Positions 35,888 through 47,040 of a stretch of 64,000 nt of DNA are shown here, piece after piece. A model generated the notes under the pieces. The model saw only the letters and a list, made by a program, of their open reading frames with translations, was not told the origin of the DNA and ran no database searches. Numbering within the stretch: the first letter of the stretch is position 1; the number at the start of each line of letters is the position of its first letter. The translations under genes were made by a program, and so were the position numbers. The DNA comes from Galerina marginata (taxonomy: Eukaryota > Basidiomycota > Agaricomycetes > Agaricales > Galerinaceae): NCBI GenBank assembly GCA_023014335.1, contig JAECYW010000010.1, positions 248,001 through 312,000 of the forward strand, in the 5' to 3' direction.

Positions 35888-37714
35888 TTAAGGTGATCCA
35901 GGTAATGATTCAGATTTACAAGGATTCCTTTTGAAATGTTCTTCTTGGCCTCTATGGACTGCCTGAATGTGGACCGAGTCCAACTCGACACGCATGTCAA
36001 ACGACGTAGCAAATTGGAGGGGTTCGATCTGCCCATGACTTCACGGTAAACAAACCACCGGTTACAAATGTGCATGGTTCCTTACTTTGACTTCCGGTAC
36101 TTGCTGACGGGGTTGAGATAAAAACCCATTCCCAAAGACCATACTGACACTTGAATCCATTTCCACATTGGGGGTATACAGACTGCGTTCCCATTGCCGT
36201 CTGGCATTTAGGCTGCTCATCAAAGACACGGAATATAGCTTGCAGAGGGTAAACGTTAACAATATATGCCTTTTAGACACATTTAGAGAGTCAGTTTGGC
36301 AAACCGAAGTGGTCGTGTATTCTACGCACACTCCATTTGTCTGAGAACCAAACTCAGGTCATAATGATATTCTAACGCTTACATTAGTCAAGAAGAAAAC
36401 CATATCAAGGATTGCAACCACCACGGTGAGAAGGCCCGTCTCAATTGTAACTGATCGGAGGGTTGAACTTTGGGCCAAAAAAGCAAAGAAACCAACCAGC
36501 TTACATCTGATAATCCGATCAACAAGCACGTCTGACCTTCTTACCCCCGATTTGTGGGTCTGCTGTGGGTCTGAATTATTGACGAGTTCAGCAGCAAGGA
36601 TGACCAAACTCACTCTGTTTGAGGCAACAAGACACCTGGTGGTTAGCTTTAGAATCACAAGGCAGAGGTTATCTCACAGGTGGTATACAAGAATACAGGT
36701 GATGAAAATGTCTGCGACCACTCCTGACCCGAGCCATAAAGTATTCCAGCGCTAGTAGACGGTCAAAGGAATCGAGACTCGAAGGGTCGAGCACAAACCG
36801 CTGCTCGTCTCAGCTCTGCAAAATATGGAACTTGGTCAACTATGAAGGGAACAACCAGGGCTGCACCTTGGAACCGGAACATTATCAGCCTGTATTTTAT
36901 CATATTGTAAAGGGTCCTTCACCTCCACTGATCACTGCAGGGATCGTGATGAGGATAAACCAAAACCATTTTCCTGTAAGTATGAACACTCTCCGGGCAA
37001 AAAAGATTTGGACCAGTGTAGTTATTGTCCCCTGTTGGAGGTGGTTAGACTACGCAACTAATTATAAAGAGTACAACAAGCCAAGTACCGTAAGAATTGG
37101 ATCCCCTGAAATGCTTGACTGGATCAGTTTGTCAAAACTTGCCCGAGACGTTTAGTCTCACCGACTCCAAATACTGGGTAGTGGGGAAATGGTCACGGAC
37201 ACTGGCGTATGGTATATGACCCGAACTCACCCCAATTTGTTCGCTTAAGATAATTCAAGTCCCCTTATAACGGCACGATGTGGTTAGTGTCCTTGAGGCT
37301 TGGAACCGGGGTGGGAACAAACCGTAGAAAATGATAAGCGCTTGGTAAAGGTACAGCAGCAGGAGTGCAGTGTTGGCCATGTTGAGTGCAAATAAAACAG
37401 CAACCTTTCAAACGTGTAAGAAAGCTTCGAAGCACCATAACCTATTCCCAGAGAGATACCCACAAACACTTTGATCCATGTCTTGTCGCTGATAGGCAGT
37501 TGAGGACAGCACTTTGGCTGGCGGGTTCATAAAGACGCACTCTTTATATCTTGTGTAGTATAAATATGTCTGAGTTGTTATCACCCCAAGCATCCATATG
37601 TTGATTGCAAAGCCGATGAGCATTGGGCCATGGCTAGGGATAGGACAAAGGTAAGCGGCGTGAATATACAGTGGAGTTGATCGGTACCTACATGACTTCA
37701 GCTGGCCTTGTCAT
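35888..37714 (-). CDS. DUF6534 seven-helix membrane protein, copy B
   Basis: This paralogue of the gene at 32240-34096 spans sixteen exons: 37714-37692, 37633-37541, 37488-37464, 37404-37323, 37263-37231, 37173-37162, 37105-37089, 37031-36923, 36860-36799, 36751-36678, 36635-36614, 36559-36505, 36450-36383, 36340-36330, 36269-36086 and 36028-35888, about 336 aa. Family landmarks are MTRPAEVIHGPMLIGFAIN at the start, DKTWIKVF, VVADIFITCILVYHL, RRSDVLVDRIIR, TIETGLLTVVVAI and KLYSVSLMSSLNARR. Eight internal exons have the same length as in copy A, showing origin by duplication. The sequence is diverged between copies, especially in the loop exons (LKRTNW, FGVGDPILT) and the tail. All joins are in frame without correction. 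The function is unknown. Confidence 0.8.
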
Positions 37715-39020
37715 GCTTTTAGATTGGCAGAAAAGTGACAGCCAGCTGTAGAGTAAGAGAAGGATGATTGAAAGGAACAAGAACCGTAACTGGCGTTCTT
37801 GAGTCTTGAGGCGGTCAAAAAATTATTGCTGGAGACGACAACATACAAGTCAGGTTGAGACTCGTCAGGCAGTGATATAACAGCACTCGACGTCGGTCAA
37901 TTGACCCAGGTCTGTTCATGTCCTAATCCAGCCATGGTTCAGACACCAACTGTCAGATTTTCTGTCAATGTAGCACGGCATGTGTGCACTGTCCACATGA
38001 CTGCGCAGGCGTGGAGGTTGGAAGTCTTAAGAATAGTATGAGCACGACCGTGAGCAGCACTGTTATGTCTGCTCGTAAGCCTTTTTAAATTCGTCGCGTG
38101 GACTTTTTCTGGGTGCCAGTGAGTGCCGTCCCAGTTCAGTTGTCAGTCCGTTGCAACTTTTATTCTGGGACGAAACTCGGTTTGATAAGCTAGACACTGC
38201 CAAGCGAACGTTTGCCTGGGTCCCGTTGATCATCGACCACCATCAAGAATGCTGCTCAATGGCAGAGGACCTGAGTAAGATGCTGAGATCACGGTATTAT
38301 TAACAATCAGGCAAGCGCCATGGAACGGTGACTTAAATCGAGTTGCTTTACAGACCTGATGTATTCCAATCTTGAAATGTAGCACATAAGTACGTCGAAA
38401 GGTTAACGGAGAACAGCAATTGAAGCCAAAGGCGCCGCCAACAACCATGTCTGCCAAAGATAAGCCAGATGAAATTTCGGCGTTTAAATTTCCTGATAAT
38501 CCAACTCGAAGTTTTTTATCGACAGTTGCGCGATTCGTGACTCGTGAAGCAAAGCAAGATTCGACGGCTGATAAGAGCAGGCTTGTAGTAGAACGGCCTC
38601 CAAACTATTTGGGCTCGTTGGGATATGGTAAAAGGCCAAAACTCGTCGTGTCCGCGAGACGGTAAGCTGTGGCTGTGTTGAGTATTAACCTTCCGAGTTG
38701 ACGTTAACGTTTCCGGCTGCAACCACCCTTCGTCCGATTTTCTTCCAACGTTGAACTATCGCTGCTGTTGTTCCTTGCGAAATTTCTGTTTCATCCTTTG
38801 ACTCGTGTTATCGTCATTCCTTTTCAATCCTTGGAACCCATTTGGTTTCTACAACGACAACAGGGGAAATTTTGGTCAAATTTGGTGTAAACCAAACTAC
38901 GTGACATAACTCGAGAAACATCGAAAGTTGAAATACCGGCCAAATCACGCTAAGTATGAGGGGTATGCGTACTTCAGTCTCCCATAGTGGAATGATATCC
39001 GAGCCGCATGCGTTTTTCTT
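37715..39020. other. Intergenic, 1.3 kb
   Basis: Holds the DUF6534-B promoter and an 81-codon open frame (38420-38665, plus). That frame has a fairly protein-like basic sequence (SFLSTVARFVTREAKQ) and ends at a GTAAG donor, but no following exon can be found. I therefore do not call it a gene. Confidence 0.45.
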
Positions 39021-40245
39021 TCAATGCGCGTGCCAATATTCCCCCACAGTTTGTCCTTCTTTCCATTCTTCGTTCATATTTGCCATGTAATGACAAACGG
39101 ATAGAAACGCCTCCAACCATTCAAGCTCCTTATCAGAAGCAGGCAATAGTCTTTCTGCTACAGGAAGGTCCCTAATTGGCACAGAATCCCAGTCCAACCA
39201 GAAAGCAGGTTGATGTAGCCCGGCTACAATGTTGCTCTTTCGTACTGAGTACTTTGTGTGGACAGTGCGCGAAAGAACATCCGGCTCCTTGTCTCTTAAT
39301 TTCCCGTCCCGTGGATAGACCATGGACATTCCCTCCAATACCGTTTTAATCTCGGAGGGATAGCGGTGAGGATACTTTCGATTTGAGCCCCTCGATTTGT
39401 TGTTAAGAATCGGGGGAAATTTATCAATCGTCTTTAAGAATAATCTCAAGAGTCTGAAAAAGTACGTGAGCCTCTGAAATTACCTATTACTGCCACATAA
39501 AAACTTACCTGTCGTAGGGTACCAGAAAAAGACGACCTTTGCTGAATACTGAAACTCCTACGAAACGATTTTGCAAAATTTGTCCGTTCTTCATGTGATT
39601 TGACAGATAATGCAATCTGTCCACCAGGTGTTGTTCATTCCTCCGGACCTCTTGAGATGTGTTGTCCCGTGTCTTCACCATCATGGGGTATTTTTGGATA
39701 AGGCAGGCCATCCGCCTAAGTTGATCGACCTTCAGGCTGTTGAGCTTCATCTCTGCAGCGTCGAGATTTTCAAAAATTTGTTGTAAATCGGATGCAGAGT
39801 CGGTGACCCAGAACGCCTTCTCCGGGATACTCTCAGGTGCGTAGACTCGCAAGAGAGGGAATAAATGCTCATATTTCTCCAGATGTTTGATTATAGCGGC
39901 TTTCAGAATAGCAACGATGTTGACAGGAGGGGAAATCTTCAGGAATGTATATGCATCATGCTCCAGTCTGGGCAGAATGGGATGAGGGAACCTGGAATCC
40001 AAACGTCGGATGCGGAGGTAGAGCACGAAGTAAGATTTCACTTCGGCGAGAAAACTTGGTGAAAATATCTCTTTCAGATAGATCTGCGTGCATACACACT
40101 GCTCGATATATGGAATTTTATGGTTGCTGATCAGCTCTAGAATTTTCACAATGGGCAGGTCGTTGATGATTTCGTGGACTAACTCGGGTGGCACCTTGGT
40201 TAACTGGTGGGCGATGACATGATATCGAAGTTGGGGTTGAGGCAT
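39021..40245 (-). CDS. F-box-like protein
   Basis: Two exons (40245-39509 and 39453-39021) join through a 55-nt GT-AG intron to 389 aa with no frame problem. The N terminus carries an F-box-like helix-turn pattern (VPPELVHEIINDLPIVKILE) and the rest is helical and Leu-rich. A conserved-looking C-terminal block contains PAFWLDWDSVPI and a final GQTVGEYW. F-box proteins connect substrates to SCF ubiquitin ligases, but the match is only to the short N-terminal motif, so the role is inferred. The start codon lies 128 nt from that of the divergent SDR gene, indicating a shared promoter. Confidence 0.6.
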
Positions 40246-40373
40246 GTTGAGGAAAAGAAAGTGGCGAAGAGAACTACTAGTTGGAGGTAGCTGCTCTGGA
40301 TAGTCAACTTTCGGGTCGCAGTTAAATGGTCGAAGGTCGTGTGTAGATTTGAAGTTGAGTCATAAATCCTGTC

Positions 40374-42122
40374 ATGCCTAATCATCGTGAGACGTCGCCA
40401 TGTAATTTTCTTCTTCGTTATTTCCTTGCCCTTGCAATGGCAGCCCCTCTCCGGTTGAATACCCTTGCTGGGTGTCAAGATTTTGTCACCAACCAACCTC
40501 CATCTGCAATCGCGGACCAAATTTTGCGAGACCAACAACTGTGCCGAAGCCAAGGCCTTCCATCACTTGTCGTCCACTGTCTCCCTCCCCATGTAGACCG
40601 AATTGCACGGGTCATCAGCGGCAATGCCATCCCTCTGGCAGTGGCGCGCATGAGATTTGCCAGTATCGTGTCGTTGATCAAATCATACCTGGCCAATCTT
40701 TCGCGATCCCCGACCACTGATCGTGAAGACGCCATTCCGGCACACATGATCCCGACAGATCCCGACTATACCGCCGCTTTGAAAGTGCTTTCCTACCTCC
40801 AACTGCCTCAAGTTGGTATTTGTCCCAGCCCCTCTACACCTTTGGAATCTGTCATAGAAAGCTTGAAAGCCCAACTATCACTCGGTGCGGACGTTCGTCA
40901 TGCGATCCACCAGCAAAACGTGAAACACAGCAGAAGATGCTATATGTGCCGCTTTACCATAACTTCGTCACATTTGCTTTATCCGTCCTTATGCGTTCCA
41001 TGCGGTGATTTCAACATCACATCTTCTTCGCTCTCTCTTCCTCCCAACCTTGAGTTATCGAGAAGGACCGCATTAGTAACTGGGGGAAGGATCAATTTAG
41101 GATATTACACGGCCTTGAGGCTCCTACGTTGTGGTGCCAAAGTGGTTGTCTCTTCGCGTTACCCAATGGACGCAGAAACGCGATATTTGAACGAACCTGA
41201 CTACGAAAACTGGAAAGAACGTCTCAAGATAATTGGCGCAGATTTTCGCACTGCGAAAGATGTATTCTCCCTAGTCAAAGTTGTGTTGGACTGCTTAAAG
41301 AATTGGAGCACTGACGACAAAGCGAGGCTGGATATATTAATCAACAACGCGGCCCAAACTTTGACCGATTCGATGGAGAAGGAAGGAGACAGTATCCAGC
41401 GAGAATTGCATTTGACCGCTGCGTCACACAGTGGTGTTTTTTTGGAGGCTGGATATGTACCGAGGGTGAGAGGTGGTGTAGGGCCTCACCTTATCGAACC
41501 CTCATCGAGAAGTCCACCGTCAGACACCCCTGGCGAAGATCCAGACGAGGAATCAAGCAACAAAGTTATTTCGAACGGTAAAGATGAAAGGTCATCATGG
41601 GTGCAGCCTATATCAGAAATCCCTTATGAAGATGTCATCTCAGCGCACAGCGTTAACACTTTCGTTCCTTTCATCCTTGTTCGAGAATTTCTGCCATACA
41701 TGTCGGTAGCTCGCCCGTCCTCTTCAAGTTCCTCTTCAACCACAGAAAACCCAAGACCCGCGGCTTATATTGTCAATGTTTCCTCTCGAGAAGGGATTTT
41801 TGAAAGCAGGCCCGGTCATGGGTCGAAGGCTGGACACCATGTCCATACGAACATGTCAAAAGCTGCTCTGAATATGCTTACCGAGACCGAAGCGGCATCT
41901 GCATGGAGAAATGGTCGCGTCGCAATGAATACTGTCGACCCAGGCTACATGAGTGCCGATCCCATGTACATGGAAATGGTCGGCAGAGTTGGGGAGGCTT
42001 GTCCTATTGGGTGGGAAGACGGGGCGGGGAGAGTGCTCTGGCCCATCGCTAGGGGCGAAGGTGGACATACCATTCGCGGTCGATTTTTAAAACACTTTAC
42101 AGAGGTCAATGTAAACCGCTGA
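40374..42122 (+). CDS. Short-chain dehydrogenase/reductase with N-terminal Cys4 motif
   Basis: A single uninterrupted exon of 582 codons; an in-frame Met at 40437 is an alternative start. The first ~180 residues are helical with no recognised fold. Two CxxC pairs (CYMCRF and CVPCGDFN), about 18 residues apart, suggest a small zinc-binding knuckle near residues 188-212. A Rossmann SDR domain follows: the cofactor loop VTGGRINLGYYTALRLL, then RLDILINNAAQTL, NVSSREGIF, and HTNMSKAALNMLTETEA. The usual catalytic YxxxK motif reads TNMSK, so the Tyr position is Thr. A Ser/Pro/Glu-rich insert lies inside the domain. No introns in an intron-rich neighbourhood is unusual. The substrate is unknown. It shares a short divergent promoter with the F-box-like gene. 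Confidence 0.85.
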   Translation: MPNHRETSPCNFLLRYFLALAMAAPLRLNTLAGCQDFVTNQPPSAIADQILRDQQLCRSQGLPSLVVHCLPPHVDRIARVISGNAIPLAVARMRFASIVSLIKSYLANLSRSPTTDREDAIPAHMIPTDPDYTAALKVLSYLQLPQVGICPSPSTPLESVIESLKAQLSLGADVRHAIHQQNVKHSRRCYMCRFTITSSHLLYPSLCVPCGDFNITSSSLSLPPNLELSRRTALVTGGRINLGYYTALRLLRCGAKVVVSSRYPMDAETRYLNEPDYENWKERLKIIGADFRTAKDVFSLVKVVLDCLKNWSTDDKARLDILINNAAQTLTDSMEKEGDSIQRELHLTAASHSGVFLEAGYVPRVRGGVGPHLIEPSSRSPPSDTPGEDPDEESSNKVISNGKDERSSWVQPISEIPYEDVISAHSVNTFVPFILVREFLPYMSVARPSSSSSSSTTENPRPAAYIVNVSSREGIFESRPGHGSKAGHHVHTNMSKAALNMLTETEAASAWRNGRVAMNTVDPGYMSADPMYMEMVGRVGEACPIGWEDGAGRVLWPIARGEGGHTIRGRFLKHFTEVNVNR

Positions 42123-42218
42123 GGTACATACAGCGCTCATGTTTCTTTCCTCGTTACATACAATAATTTGGTATCCTCCACGCTCCATTCATCCAGGTTT
42201 TCCAGTAGCCTGCAAACA

Positions 42219-45200
42219 CTAGGTTTCTCCAACAAATCGGTCAAACCACCTGAGCACCTCATAATGCCATTTGAGGCTAAAACCGAATCAGCATACGACC
42301 CATGTTGCAATGAATAACACAAACCTGTTTCCATGATCCAGCACCCAATGGTTTTCATCAGGGAAGACGACCAATCGACTGGGTATTCCGAGCCTGATAG
42401 AAGGACTATGTAAGAACAAGTTTGACTTTCATGCCCTCGACTTACTGCTGCAAGGCGTGGAAAGCGCCAATGCTCTCTGTTTCTGGAAGACGGTAATCTT
42501 TACTTCCGTGAATTAAGAGCTGGGGGGTGGACCACTTCGAAACAAAGTTCGATGGGTTATATCTGACAACAATTAAGCAATACCATATAATGGAAAAGAT
42601 AATAACTTACTTTTCAGACAGCTTCTTGCCCTTAGGATCCCATGGCCTGCCTCCCCATTCATGATTGAACTAAGGGATAGTGAGAAATTAAACTGTAACC
42701 ATGCAAGATCAAGGGGCTCACGAAGAAGAGTTCGTCGGTGGTATATCCGTTGTAGGTGGAATCGAAGACCTGATTTTGAATTCAGTAAAGTGTATAATTC
42801 GTAAAGATGGGATCTTACACCGTCGTGGCAAACAAGAGCCTACATAAATTAATAATCTGTATGCGCCGTGTTGAAATGATGGGGACTAACCTTGAAACCA
42901 AAACCGAACTCAGGGTGACCTTGTATCCAGCTATGGTGCAAGAAATCAACATCTTGAGGCCATGATAGAAAAACCGGTACTACTTAATGGCGTATCCGCC
43001 CCAGCTGGCGCCGGCGGCAACTGCACGATCAGGGTCGATCTGGATAAAGGATTGTAAACGAATCAGAAATTCAATTCTGCATTAACACACCTCGGGGTAT
43101 TCCTTGAGGGCATGTTTCCAGCCATGGATCATGTCAGTAAATGGTTTGCCGCCCCAGTCCTCGGCAATGGCATCGGTGAATTCTATCGCGTTTTATCAGC
43201 TTTACGAAAAAGAACAAGACAAGAACGGAGTAAACCTTGTCCAAATGTTGTGCTACCAGTCGGGTTAATCATGAGCACGAAGTATCCTTGTTGAGCAAAG
43301 ACTGAAACAGGTTAAGGTAAATATCTGGGTAGGTTATCATAAAAAGGCAATGTCAGTTACTGTTCGGGTTCCATCTCGTCGACCATTGGTCTTCCCAGGC
43401 ACCTTGAGGACCTGAAGCCAAGTATGATGAAGTAAGATCTCAATAAAACCATGAGTCGACCAACCTCCATGGATGAGTAAGATGACAGGCCATTGCTTCT
43501 TTTCCCCTGCTTTCCAGCCCTTGGGCTTCAAGGCCCAGCCTTGAACGTCCTTGTGGAGTGCGCCTTTAAACCAAAACTCTTCGCCTTCACTCAACCCCTT
43601 GCCCTTCAAGTCAGCCTCGGAGAAGTTGGTGAGCTTGTCGATCTTGGGCTTCACGGACGCAGCTTGATCGGCTAGAATGGCATCTTCGAAGGCTTTGAGT
43701 TCGCTAACGACAAAGACATCGTTGGTAGATGTGAAGGAGGATTGGCTGAACAGGACCTTTCCTCCTGGAAGTGTCTGGACGCCAGAGGCAGCCTTGTTGT
43801 GAGTAATTGCAATGGGCTTGCTATATTTCGAGTCGAGTTTGGGGTGCGTAGTGGAGTGTGATGGCGTCGGAGGAACGGGAAGAGCGAACACCTTCACCTT
43901 GGCCTCATCGCCAGCAGTAAGATATATGAAGCTATCATCCTTGGAGAACTAACCATCACTCAATTCAACGAAATGGTCAAGGATAAGAAAATTAAGTTGA
44001 CACACAGCCAATGCATCCGGTGAACGGTCCCAGGACTGAGTTACGGTGAATCGGACCTGCTTTTCGAAATCGTAAGATTACAATTTTAGCACTACGTGAA
44101 GTTAGTCCCGTCCGGTTCGAGTATCAAGTCAAAAAGGCATACCGATCTGACTCGTAGCCATCTTCATCAAGCTCCAACCAAGCAACCTTTGTACCCATAG
44201 TGTTGAACACAGGACTGTGTATAGCACCTTGCTTGCCCGAAGTCAGCTCGACTGGCTTCTCTTCGCCGTTAATGGGAACAATGTAAACCTAAGAGCAAAG
44301 TTCAGGATATGAAGATAACTTTCGGAAGATATGCTACAGACATTCTGTTTGGTGTGCCAAGCCTCTGGGAGACCTGGGTCCTTTGAAGTGTACACGATGT
44401 GGGTGGCCGACGCGTCGAAATCGTCTGTTCCGCCAAAGGGTTCGACTGGGGAATACTACAAGAAGGGTAAATAAGACCACTTTTGAAGCAGAACTATTTC
44501 CACGTACGTGCTTTGTTCCTTGCAATGGGCTCTTGAAATCGTTGTTCGACGACCAGACCCCGTCTTTTCCCTTCTTAAGCTGTACACTGAACAACTGCGG
44601 ACCCTTCTTACCCTGCCACTCGTCCCAGTGGCGGACATAAGTTGTATCATAAACGAACGCACTATTTCCGCGCTCTTCCCATTCCTTGTCCTGCTGGGCT
44701 ACAGTGCTCAAGTTACCATCAGGGTAAACAGAGGCGGAAAACACGAGATTCCCGGTGGCCGAGTTGTAGCGGAAATTTCCAGCAGTTTTGCTTGGGATGG
44801 TGCCGATACGAACAGGTGATGTGTATGGTTTCGTGTCCTCGTCAGATTCGGTGGCGATCGAGCTGAGAGTAACGTCGAACGCGTAGATCTCCGCGTTCTG
44901 GTCACCGTCAACTACATTTGCGATCGTTCGAGATGAAAGCCAGAATGCGTCTCCTCCCTTCTCCAACTGAAGCAGACTTTGAGATCAACAAGATGGAGAA
45001 AATTTGTCACACGATGAACGCACTGGAATCTGAATGACCTTGCTATCCGAGGGGTCGAGGGAAACAATGACTGACAGATTTCTTGTTTCTGAGGATGAGG
45101 GAAAGTTTTAGTCTCAGTTCATAAGACAAACAAGAATACAGAACTTTTTATCTTCAAAAGAGAACTTGCTGAAAGGCACGAGGGCAAGGTCTCCAACATC

Positions 45201-45360
45201 ATTTGCCACTGCAGCACCTGATCGGCCAAGTTGGATCTAATTGGCAAGAACTGTTTGGACGGGATTATAACAGCAGCGCGCGTTATTCACGTACCAGATC
45301 CTTTGGCGAGAAGATATCTGCGGCTTCTTTGAAGGCAAACGTCTTGTCTTGGACCGCCAT
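42219..45360 (-). CDS. Dipeptidyl-peptidase V, prolyl oligopeptidase family (S9)
   Basis: DPP5 releases N-terminal dipeptides. Nineteen exons from 45360-45295 to 42276-42219 give about 728 aa. The N-terminal beta-propeller is followed by an alpha/beta-hydrolase domain. That domain has the oxyanion segment HGGPQGAWED, the serine nucleophile in GASWGGYAI (exon 43039-42984), the acid in a LLIHGSKDYRLP segment and the catalytic His in ENHWVL. The C-terminal SLKWHYEVLRWFDRFV is typical. The predicted start (MAVQDKTFAFKEAAD) lacks a signal peptide, unlike secreted Aspergillus DPP5. The product may therefore be intracellular, or a leader exon lies upstream. Two extra bases are inferred, in an A5 run at about 45146 and at about 44075. 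Confidence 0.93.
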
Positions 45361-45990
45361 GTTGCTGGTAGAAGTCAAAGGGCTTTGGACAGGGACTTGG
45401 GTCGAGAGCCCCAAGAAAGCGAAAGGGAACCTCATGGGGCGAACACCGGAATGGGTGCCGGAAGATTAGAAATTCTGCCTGTTCGCCCTCGAAGTGTAAG
45501 TGCTGGGAAGAGTTATGCAAATAGAGCGAAAGCGACAAGCCGTACTCTTATTCCGTTGGTGCAAGGTGAACAAAGAGCAAGAACGTGGAAATTTGATACC
45601 ATCCCGCATAGGTTTTTATGTCTAGCCGTACAATCTTTTACACATGGTTATTCGCTTATTTCACACTTCAAGTCAGGTGGCACGAGGTGCGCAGCGACAG
45701 GACGCCTGAACCTCCTGGAATAGATACGGCAGGTCACGGTTGTGTAATATACAGGGAATCGGTAGGTAGTAGAAGCTATAGGAGAGCACCTTGTGCGAGT
45801 AATCCTAGACTGCATCTTCATAAAGGTACCTGTCAGATCTTCTAAAGCTTCATAAAACGCCTCTTATATTAGAGCTTCGAAGCTTCAACCATTAGGGAGG
45901 ATTTCGTCGGCGGTCAATCCTAATAGAACATTGTCGTCGAAAGATATGAAGGTATAATACATGGAGAGCATATCCGACAATTATAAGGAT
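45361..45990. other. Intergenic between DPP5 and MRT4
   Basis: About 630 nt covering the DPP5 upstream region and the MRT4 3' flank. No gene is seen. If DPP5 has a leader exon it would lie here, but I found no signal-peptide-like sequence. Confidence 0.5.
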
Positions 45991-46972
45991 CTATTGCTCA
46001 CTCATCTCAGCGTCCTCGTCGTCGGCCTCACCGTCCCTTTCCTCTGAAGAGAGACCGCCGTTTTCTATCTGGACTACCTCCCCTGTTGTTGAATCCCAGC
46101 GAGCAAGGAGTGCGACACGGAAAGTTACCATTTTCACTCCCGTCAATTTCAAAAGTTGAGCTTGCTCGCTTGTCAATGCTTTCCCTTTTTCACAAAGCTT
46201 GTGCGGTGCAGTCAAAGATGGAACACCCTTAGCCATCGATGTCGTGAGCCCCAATTTTCTTAGTTGAGGTTCTTCATTGTGAGGGAAAGGTTCTGGCGGG
46301 TCCGAATGGTGTCGCAAGACTGGTCCAACAGGTAGGATCACGGTGCGAGTTGCCGTGTTGCCTGCACGAGCAAAATCGGGTTGTTGGAAATCGGCAAACC
46401 ACTCGATGACCTCTTGTGGCTCTGAATCGGTGAAGAAGAGACCTACTTGGCCTTTTATTTGCTTAAATTTTTACTCGGTCAATTGTTCCGTATTTTGGAA
46501 CTATTACGACAACGTACCGTGGCTAGTTTGGACAAGCCTAACTTATGCTCCTCTGCTGCCTGTAGTCCCTAAAGCCTTCGCCATTACAGCTCCTCGACCA
46601 AAAAACATTCGTGCTGAACTATAAAAGATTGATATCAGCAATCGAAAAATGAAAAGGATTTGAGGAAGACAAACATACTCTTTCCATAGTTTTCGTACTG
46701 TTTTTAGATGAGAATTCCGCATGGACCCTACTTCAAACAACCAGCAATACCGCCACTTCTCGGAATTTGCTTGCAGCTGGGGTTCATGATAAGCAGAAAT
46801 TTTGATTCTTGCGATCAAACAGACCGACCTCAGTCATCATGGCATTTTTGTGCTCCTTTCGTCTTTTTGGAAACTTTTGTCAATGAAACTGGATATCGAA
46901 AGAATCTTAGATACAGTTCAATACGCATCTCACAGACGACTAACCAAGCTTTGAGCGTTTTGACTTCGGCAT
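45991..46972 (-). CDS. MRT4: Ribosome assembly factor MRT4
   Basis: Mrt4 is a nuclear/nucleolar homologue of P0 that holds the P-stalk site on pre-60S subunits until P0 replaces it. Exons are 46972-46945, 46888-46829, 46776-46679, 46618-46518 and 46451-45991, about 248 aa. Key sequence includes MPKSKRSK, EKWRYCWLFEVGSMRN, SARMFFGRGAVMAKALG, the VGLFFTDSEPQEVIEWF segment and LTTSMAKGVPSLTAPHKLC, with a C-terminal acidic tail. Extra bases are inferred near 46856 (between KTK and EHKNAMM) and 46560. One base seems missing at the 46451 exon boundary. Without these the gene would stop early. The start is only 68 nt from the divergent deoxyhypusine hydroxylase start. Confidence 0.9.
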
Positions 46973-47040
46973 CGTAGAGGAGATGAAGAGATATAATTTC
47001 GAAGTCCGCCCAAATTCTTTCGACCCTTTCTTGATCAATC
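46973..47040. promoter_or_regulatory. Compact bidirectional promoter of MRT4 and deoxyhypusine hydroxylase
   Basis: Only 68 nt separate the two divergent start codons, so both 5' UTRs and the core promoter must be contained in or overlap the opposite gene. No obvious TATA box is present. Confidence 0.7.

Noticed and set aside
29293..37714. A secondary-metabolite gene cluster around the P450
   Set aside because: No terpene synthase, PKS, NRPS, transporter or pathway regulator is nearby; the neighbours are a hexosaminidase and DUF6534 membrane proteins.
38420..38665. 81-codon frame ending at a GTAAG donor
   Set aside because: No downstream exon can be joined and no family is recognised, so it is not called as a gene.
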